NCBI GenBank assembly: GCA_038138145.1
Contig: JAYQDD010000002.1
Coordinates: 62,001-126,000 of the forward strand
Reading direction: 5' to 3'
Length of the DNA stretch: 64,000 nt
From: UBA3537 sp038138145
Lineage (GTDB): Bacteria; Bacteroidota; Bacteroidia; Flavobacteriales; Flavobacteriaceae
Position 1 is the first letter of the stretch. Each line of letters opens with the position of its first letter. Shown here in pieces: positions 59,093 through 64,000 of the stretch. A program made the translations under genes and the position numbers. Under the pieces are notes generated by a model that was given only the letters and a program-made list of their open reading frames with translations, ran no database searches and was not told the origin of the DNA.

Positions 59093-61651
59093 TTGTTGAA
59101 GGATTCGCTAAAAAAAATATTTTTTATTTGTTCTATTGCCTACATCTGCACCGCGTGTAACGCTGTCAAAAGAGTTGGAGATAAGGAGCATTTGTTGGTA
59201 GAAAATTCCTTTGTGGTTAATGGAAAAACGACAACATCTGAGGCATTATCTAAACTTTCATTTCAAAAAACAAACAGTAGAATTCTTGGTATCCCTGTTC
59301 GTCTTCATATTTACAATTTTGCACGTCCAAATAAAGACTCCATTTTTGAATCATGGCTAAACAAACGTCCAAAACGAAGAGAACGACTGATCAAAAAGTT
59401 TTCAAAAAAACAACTTAATCAAATAAAAAAATCATCGCTTGGATTCAATAGCTGGTTAAAAAATACTGGCGAAGCACCAAGTATTTTGGATAGCATAAAA
59501 ATAAAAAAAACAAAACTCAATCTTGAACGTTATTACTTTTCAAAAGGATGGTTTGATAGAGAAATTGATTTTGTTGTTGATACTTTAGGAAACAAACGAG
59601 CAACGTTGTCGTACAACATCACTACGGGGAAACCCTATGAGATTCGAGCGGTTGAAACTAAGATTGAAAGTCCTGTTTTGGATACATTATACGAAAGCGC
59701 CAAAGCAAAATCATTATTAAAAAAAGGCGAACAGTTTGATATCGTAAATTTTAAAAATGAACGAAACAGACTGACTACAAAATTTAGAAATTCGGGAGTA
59801 TACCACTTCTCACAAGATTATATAAGCTTCAAAAATGACACGATTGGAACCGACCATAATGTAGACATCAAAATTAATATTCCCAACAGAGCAATAAGAA
59901 CTCCAGACAGTACAACGCGCGAACCTTTCAATGTATATCGAATAAAGGAAGTTAATATTTTTACTGATGCGTCATTTCAAAACAGAAATGCGGCTACGCC
60001 AACCAAAACTGCGACTTACGACAATTTCAATTTTTACAATTATGGTGAATTAAAATATAGACCAAAAGCTATAACAAATGCAGTATTAATAAACAAAGGA
60101 GACTTGTACAGCGACTTGGATAGAACACGTACCTATAGTTATTTGAGTCAACTCAAGTCTTTTAAATATCCAAACATTGAGTACGTAGAAAATAAAAATG
60201 ACACCACACTTACAGCAAATATTTATCTCAACCCAAGAAAAAAATATGGTTTAGGGTTTGATTTTAATGTGTCGCAGAGTAACATCCAAAAAATTGGATT
60301 GTCGTTCAGTACTGGAGTTTTAATTCGTAACATTTTTAGGGGTGCCGAAACCCTAGAAATATCCGCTTTAGGGGCAATAGGTGCTTCAAAAGATGGTGCC
60401 AAATCTGACGATCAATTCTTTGATATTAATGAGCTTGGCGCAGATATAAAACTCAATATCCCAAGATTGTTTTTTCCTTTCAACACTGAAAAAATCATCC
60501 CCAAATTTATGTCACCAACAACACAATTAAGCACTGGTTTTACAAGTCAAAAAAACATTGGTTTAGACAAACGAACACTAAATGGACGTTTGAGCTACAA
60601 CTGGCTTCCATCAAAAAATACGACCAATACACTAGATCTTCTCAATCTTCAATACGTTAGAAATCTAAACCCTGGAAACTATTTTAGTGTATATCAAAAT
60701 TCTTTCGATCGTCTGGAAAGTATTGCGCTTAATAGCTATCCGACTCCTGCAGAATTTTTAATCTCAAATCCTGATGGATCAAATACGCTTGATATTACTA
60801 AAGCCGATGATTTTATTGGAACAGTAAGTTCCGATACGAACTTTCAAAATACCAACCCCAATGATTATCAAACGGTTAGAAATATACGAGAACGCAAAAA
60901 TCGGTTAATTCAAAACAACCTTATTCTTGCTAGTAATTTCAATTTAATTAAAGACACTCGGGAAAATAATTTTGACACTGATTTTTCAATTTTTCGTCTA
61001 AAACTTGAGCTTGCAGGAAACCTTCTCAATGGTGCTGCAGATATATTGGATTTAAAGAAAAATGAAAATGGTGAATTTGAAGTCAATGATGTTGCCTTTT
61101 CGCAGTACACAAAAACAGAAATTGATTACATTAAACTTTGGAATTTAGGCCGTAGCAATGTACTTGCATTTAGAGGTTTTATGGGTGTGGCAATCCCTTT
61201 GGGGAATTCTAAGACTATCCCGTTTTCGAAAAGTTTTTTTGCTGGTGGATCTAATGACAACCGTGCATGGACGGCCTACAACTTAGGGCCAGGACGCTCG
61301 GACAACAACAACGAATTCAATGAAGCAAACCTGAAAATCGCATTTAGTTTGGAACACCGTTACAATTTGTTTGGTAAGCTTAACGGTGCTTTTTTTGTTG
61401 ATGGGGGAAATATTTGGAATGTTCTTGACGATGTCGAAGATCCAAAAGTAACTTTTGATAGTTTTAGTTCTCTAAAAGATATTGCTTTAGGTGCTGGATT
61501 TGGATTGCGCTACGACTTCGGTTTTTTTATTCTAAGACTGGATACTGGGTTCAAAGCACACAATCCTACCTACGAAAAAAGCAACCGCTGGTTCCGCGAT
61601 TTTAACTTCAGTAATGCGGTGTACAATTTTGGTATTAACTATCCATTTTAA
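59093..61651 (+). CDS. tamL: BamA/TamA-superfamily outer-membrane lipoprotein (TamL-like), TTG start
   Basis: An 852-residue Omp85-type protein. The start is one of two adjacent TTG codons (59093 or 59096). A lipoprotein signal with lipobox near SIAYICTAC distinguishes the Bacteroidota TamL type from BamA. POTRA-like repeats occupy roughly residues 30-380 (for example FSKGWFDREIDFVVDTLGNK and SYNITTGKPYEIRAVETKIE), and the barrel follows with SKSFFAGGSNDNRAWTAYNL, GPGRSDNN and the final FNFSNAVYNFGINYPF. TamL is thought to work with an inner-membrane TamB in envelope assembly; tamB is not next to it here. Often tamL lies downstream of an RNA methyltransferase gene, as here but in divergent orientation. 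Confidence 0.9.
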   Translation: MLKDSLKKIFFICSIAYICTACNAVKRVGDKEHLLVENSFVVNGKTTTSEALSKLSFQKTNSRILGIPVRLHIYNFARPNKDSIFESWLNKRPKRRERLIKKFSKKQLNQIKKSSLGFNSWLKNTGEAPSILDSIKIKKTKLNLERYYFSKGWFDREIDFVVDTLGNKRATLSYNITTGKPYEIRAVETKIESPVLDTLYESAKAKSLLKKGEQFDIVNFKNERNRLTTKFRNSGVYHFSQDYISFKNDTIGTDHNVDIKINIPNRAIRTPDSTTREPFNVYRIKEVNIFTDASFQNRNAATPTKTATYDNFNFYNYGELKYRPKAITNAVLINKGDLYSDLDRTRTYSYLSQLKSFKYPNIEYVENKNDTTLTANIYLNPRKKYGLGFDFNVSQSNIQKIGLSFSTGVLIRNIFRGAETLEISALGAIGASKDGAKSDDQFFDINELGADIKLNIPRLFFPFNTEKIIPKFMSPTTQLSTGFTSQKNIGLDKRTLNGRLSYNWLPSKNTTNTLDLLNLQYVRNLNPGNYFSVYQNSFDRLESIALNSYPTPAEFLISNPDGSNTLDITKADDFIGTVSSDTNFQNTNPNDYQTVRNIRERKNRLIQNNLILASNFNLIKDTRENNFDTDFSIFRLKLELAGNLLNGAADILDLKKNENGEFEVNDVAFSQYTKTEIDYIKLWNLGRSNVLAFRGFMGVAIPLGNSKTIPFSKSFFAGGSNDNRAWTAYNLGPGRSDNNNEFNEANLKIAFSLEHRYNLFGKLNGAFFVDGGNIWNVLDDVEDPKVTFDSFSSLKDIALGAGFGLRYDFGFFILRLDTGFKAHNPTYEKSNRWFRDFNFSNAVYNFGINYPF

Positions 61652-61732
61652 GGATATATTCATCTCAAACGTTTTCGTATTATTTTGATGATAAGTCGTG
61701 TTAAAATTTTAACATATGGCGATTTATTTTAG

Positions 61733-61740
61733 TATTTTTG
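61733..61740 (+). promoter_or_regulatory. Candidate -7 promoter element for the aldolase gene
   Basis: TATTTTTG matches TAnnTTTG, 23 bases before the fba ATG at 61764. A strong -33 TTG is not visible. Confidence 0.5.
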
Positions 61741-61763
61741 GCAAAATTTAAAAACCATCAAAA

Positions 61764-62831
61764 ATGAGTCACTCAATAAAACCTGGCGTAGCCACTGGAC
61801 GTGAAGTTCAAAAGATTTTTAAACTGGCAAAAGAAAAAGGATTTGCTCTGCCTGCAGTAAATGTAATCGGATCAAATACCATCAATAGCGTTCTTGAAAC
61901 CGCCAAAGCGCTTAACGCGCCAGTAATTATTCAGTTTTCTAATGGTGGTGGGCAATTTAATGCTGGGAAAGGACTTTCAAATGAAGACCAAAAAGCAGCT
62001 ATAGCAGGATCTATAGCAGGTGCAAAACACGTTCATGAAATGGCAGAAGCTTATGGTGTTCCTGTAATTCTTCATACCGATCACTGCGCCAAAAAATTAC
62101 TACCCTGGATTGATGGTTTATTGGATGCCTCGGAAAAACATTTTGAGCAAACTGGAAAATCTCTGTACAGCTCTCACATGATAGACCTTTCTGAAGAACC
62201 ACTCGAAGAAAACATCGAAATCTGTAAAGAATATTTAAAAAGAATGTCCAAAATGGGCATGACACTCGAAATTGAATTGGGGATTACAGGTGGTGAAGAA
62301 GATGGTGTAGACAATAGCGATGTAGACGTTTCTAAACTATACACACAACCCGAAGAAGTCGCTTATGCATATGAAGAACTCAGCAAAGTGAGTGATCAAT
62401 TTACCATCGCAGCAGCTTTTGGTAATGTTCACGGTGTGTATAAGCCAGGAAATGTAAAACTCACTCCAAAAATTCTTAAGAATTCTCAAGAATTCATCAC
62501 CGAAAAATATGGTGTATCAGAAAATCATATCGATTTTGTATTTCATGGAGGATCTGGATCAACTTTAGAAGAAATTCGCGAAGCAATTGGATATGGAGTC
62601 ATTAAAATGAACATCGATACCGATTTGCAATATGCATTCATGACAGGTGTTCGTGATGATTTTAAGAAAAATCAAGATTATTTGGCTTCACAAATTGGAA
62701 ATCCAGACGGTGAAGATGTTCCAAACAAAAAATACTACGACCCAAGACGTTGGTTAAGACAAGGAGAACAGACTTTTGGAGCGCGTCTCAAAAAGGCATT
62801 TGAGGATTTGAACAATGTAGACACATTGTAA
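61764..62831 (+). CDS. fbaA: Class II fructose-bisphosphate aldolase
   Basis: Zinc-dependent aldolase that splits or forms fructose 1,6-bisphosphate. The 355 residues match the class IIA (E. coli FbaA-like) form. Metal and substrate residues lie in PVILHTDHCAKKLLPWIDGL near 95-114 (His and Asp), TLEIELGITGGEEDGVDNSD near 167-186, AFGNVHGVYKPGNVKLTPKI near 214-233 and HIDFVFHGGSGSTLEEI near 252-268, where the second zinc His and phosphate-binding GGSGS occur; KMNIDTDLQYAF follows. The gene is preceded by its own promoter candidate and followed 47 bases later by accD. Confidence 0.97.
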   Translation: MSHSIKPGVATGREVQKIFKLAKEKGFALPAVNVIGSNTINSVLETAKALNAPVIIQFSNGGGQFNAGKGLSNEDQKAAIAGSIAGAKHVHEMAEAYGVPVILHTDHCAKKLLPWIDGLLDASEKHFEQTGKSLYSSHMIDLSEEPLEENIEICKEYLKRMSKMGMTLEIELGITGGEEDGVDNSDVDVSKLYTQPEEVAYAYEELSKVSDQFTIAAAFGNVHGVYKPGNVKLTPKILKNSQEFITEKYGVSENHIDFVFHGGSGSTLEEIREAIGYGVIKMNIDTDLQYAFMTGVRDDFKKNQDYLASQIGNPDGEDVPNKKYYDPRRWLRQGEQTFGARLKKAFEDLNNVDTL

Positions 62832-62878
62832 AAAAATATCCTTAAATTTGTTTTTCATTCTAAATCAATTAGGACAAA

Positions 62879-63736
62879 ATGGCGTGGTTTAAAAGAACAG
62901 ACAAAGGTATTCAAACCCCAACAGAGGCGAAACGTGACACACCAAAAGGATTGTGGTACAAGTCGCCCACAGGGAAAATCATCGAGACCGAAGAATTAGA
63001 AAGAAACTTCTTTGTTAGTCCTGAAGATGGATACCATGTCCGCATTGGAAGTACCGAATACTTCAATATTTTGTTTGATAATAACAAATACAAAGAACTC
63101 AACCCAAAAATCACTTCAAAAGATCCTTTAAAATTTTCAGATAAGAAAAAATACACCGATCGTTTAGAAGCCGCCTACAAAAAAACCAAACTCAAAGATG
63201 CAGTACGCACAGTGGTAGGAAAATCTAAAGGAAAAGACCTCGTTGTTGCTTGTATGGATTTTAGTTTTATTGGTGGATCCGTTGGAAGTGTTGTTGGTGA
63301 GAAAATTGCACGTGCTGCAGATTATGCGCTAAAGAAAAAAATCCCCATCATGATCATATCCAAATCTGGAGGAGCACGAATGATGGAAGCAGGATTATCA
63401 CTGATGCAATTAGCAAAAACTTCTGCAAAGTTAGCACAATTGTCCGAAGCAGGAATCCCTTACATATCACTCTGTACAGACCCCACAACTGGTGGGACAA
63501 CCGCTTCATTTGCTATGCTTGGCGATATCAATATTAGTGAACCAGGCGCATTGATTGGCTTTGCTGGACCTCGTGTGGTTCGCGATACGACTGGAAAAGA
63601 ACTCCCTGAAGGCTTTCAAACCGCCGAATTTGTTCAAGAGCATGGCTTTTTAGATTTTATCACCCACCGCGAACAGCTTAAAGACAAGGTGAATCAATAC
63701 ATCGATTTGATCTTGAATCAGCCGTTAAGAGCATAA
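62879..63736 (+). CDS. accD: Acetyl-CoA carboxylase carboxyltransferase subunit beta, zinc-ribbon cysteines absent
   Basis: Transfers the carboxyl group from carboxybiotin to acetyl-CoA, the first committed step of fatty acid synthesis, with AccA. The 285 residues contain the crotonase-like core: VVACMDFSFIGGSVGSVVGE near 122-141, SKSGGARMMEAGLSLMQLAK near 160-179 and TDPTTGGTTASFAMLGDINI near 197-216, ending with PGALIGFAGPRVV. The N-terminal zinc ribbon is degenerate: KSPTGK at 28-33 and VSPEDG at 46-51 replace the two CxxC pairs of E. coli AccD. The enzyme otherwise looks intact, so loss of zinc seems lineage-specific. Confidence 0.95.
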   Translation: MAWFKRTDKGIQTPTEAKRDTPKGLWYKSPTGKIIETEELERNFFVSPEDGYHVRIGSTEYFNILFDNNKYKELNPKITSKDPLKFSDKKKYTDRLEAAYKKTKLKDAVRTVVGKSKGKDLVVACMDFSFIGGSVGSVVGEKIARAADYALKKKIPIMIISKSGGARMMEAGLSLMQLAKTSAKLAQLSEAGIPYISLCTDPTTGGTTASFAMLGDINISEPGALIGFAGPRVVRDTTGKELPEGFQTAEFVQEHGFLDFITHREQLKDKVNQYIDLILNQPLRA

Positions 63737-63772
63737 TTCTTTCAAAATAATTCTTATATCATTCGAATTTCT

Positions 63773-63780
63773 TATATTTG
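63773..63780 (+). promoter_or_regulatory. Candidate -7 promoter element for rpsO
   Basis: TATATTTG, exact consensus, 57 bases before the rpsO ATG. Transcription would be expected to begin close to the inverted repeat that starts at 63787. Confidence 0.6.
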
Positions 63781-63786
63781 CCCCTC

Positions 63787-63805
63787 GATTCTGAGCGTCA
63801 GAATC
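63787..63805 (+). promoter_or_regulatory. Hairpin in the rpsO leader
   Basis: GATTCTGA and TCAGAATC form a perfect eight-pair stem with a three-base GCG loop. It begins 6 bases after the -7 element, so it should fold at or near the very 5' end of the mRNA. It has no T tract and is not a terminator. It could stabilise the mRNA or bind S15; which is unknown. Confidence 0.6.
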
Positions 63806-63837
63806 CACGCATAAAAATTATTTAAATAAATATTGGA

Positions 63838-64000
63838 ATGTACCTAACAAAAGAAACTAAAGAGAAAATCTTTAAAAAACACGGAAAAGACGCCAAAGAT
63901 ACCGGTTCTGCCGAAGGTCAAATTGCTCTTTTCACACACCGAATCAATCACCTAACAGAACACCTTAAGCAAAATCGAAAAGATTTTAACACCGAGCGTT
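63838..64000 (+). CDS. rpsO: 30S ribosomal protein S15, 3' end outside the window
   Basis: Small-subunit protein that binds the central domain of 16S rRNA. The first 54 residues are present: MYLTKETKEKIFKKHGKDAK, then DTGSAEGQIALFTHRINHLT, the diagnostic S15 stretch with the TGS turn and His in the rRNA-contact helix, and EHLKQNRKDFNTER. The frame is open to the window end; S15 is usually about 89 residues. The gene has its own promoter candidate and a hairpin leader. Confidence 0.96.
   Translation, partial: MYLTKETKEKIFKKHGKDAKDTGSAEGQIALFTHRINHLTEHLKQNRKDFNTER

Noticed and set aside
1..64000. Search by eye for CRISPR arrays, tRNA or rRNA genes, insertion sequences, integrases and defence systems.
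   Set aside because: No regularly spaced repeats, cloverleaf-like sequences, transposase motifs or known defence gene sets were seen; a covariance or profile scan could still find a small RNA I missed.

Overview
The window reads as chromosomal core DNA of a member of the Bacteroidota, most likely a marine or otherwise sodium-using member of the Flavobacteriaceae. Pointers are the AT-rich composition, many short AT-rich gene spacers with the Bacteroidota -7 promoter element TAnnTTTG and few Shine-Dalgarno sites, type IX secretion components (the DUF5103 plug protein and PorT), TamL, Omp28, DUF6029 and LUD-family proteins, and a six-subunit Na+-translocating NADH:quinone reductase. Genus cannot be fixed from the sequence alone. 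I saw no tRNA or rRNA gene, CRISPR array, insertion sequence, prophage or replication origin.

Layout. 1-9.2 kb: truncated pyrE, an SRPBCC protein, birA, rsfS, ftsH, a LUD protein, the phospholipid genes cdsA and psd, an acyl-CoA-binding protein, then valS. 9.3-20.9 kb: DUF1573 protein, aminotransferase, murB, aqpZ, a small Cys-rich membrane protein, a glycosyltransferase coupled to an ECF sigma factor and an Nramp-like transporter, lipA-gap, lpxK, a Nif3-family gene and a coiled-coil protein, closed by a clear terminator. 20.9-22.15 kb: a small AT-rich accessory pocket with an unrecognised secreted protein and a frameshifted ParE-type toxin relic. 22.15-30.5 kb: msrA, then a tightly packed kynurenine catabolic operon (kynU, kmo, RidA-type deaminase, semialdehyde dehydrogenase, an atypical SDR, 3-hydroxyanthranilate dioxygenase, ACMS decarboxylase, O-methyltransferase). 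30.5-37.5 kb: tatA, a carboxypeptidase-regulatory-like protein, pepE, a GNAT, gpmI, map, DUF3050, apbE and a small conserved gene. 37.5-43.6 kb: nqrABCDEF on the minus strand. 43.7-51.4 kb: the T9SS plug protein, apaG, pruA, then an envelope redox neighbourhood (Omp28-like, TlpA-like and a frameshifted DUF6029 gene), and rsmG. 51.4-64 kb: fatty acid desaturase, aminotransferase, trkH/trkA, menaquinone methyltransferase, porT, a SpoU RNA methyltransferase, tamL, class II aldolase, accD and the start of rpsO.

How the genes work together. The kynurenine operon carries kynurenine through 3-hydroxyanthranilate and aminocarboxymuconate semialdehyde towards 2-aminomuconate and its deaminated product; the ACMS decarboxylase steers carbon into catabolism and away from quinolinate/NAD. 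NqrA-F pumps sodium, and the nearby ApbE is the enzyme expected to attach FMN to NqrB and NqrC. Plug, PorT, TamL, Omp28 and DUF6029 serve the outer membrane. CdsA/Psd, AccD, desaturase and ACBP serve lipid metabolism, and Gap, GpmI and Fba serve central carbon flow.

The window is mostly ordinary core genome. The items most worth a second look are the in-frame TTTAAAA-TAG frameshift in the DUF6029 gene, the ParE relic, the SDR without its catalytic Tyr/Lys inside the kynurenine operon, two proteins with cysteine-less zinc ribbons, an Nramp-family protein without the usual metal motifs, and a hairpin at the predicted 5' end of the rpsO mRNA.
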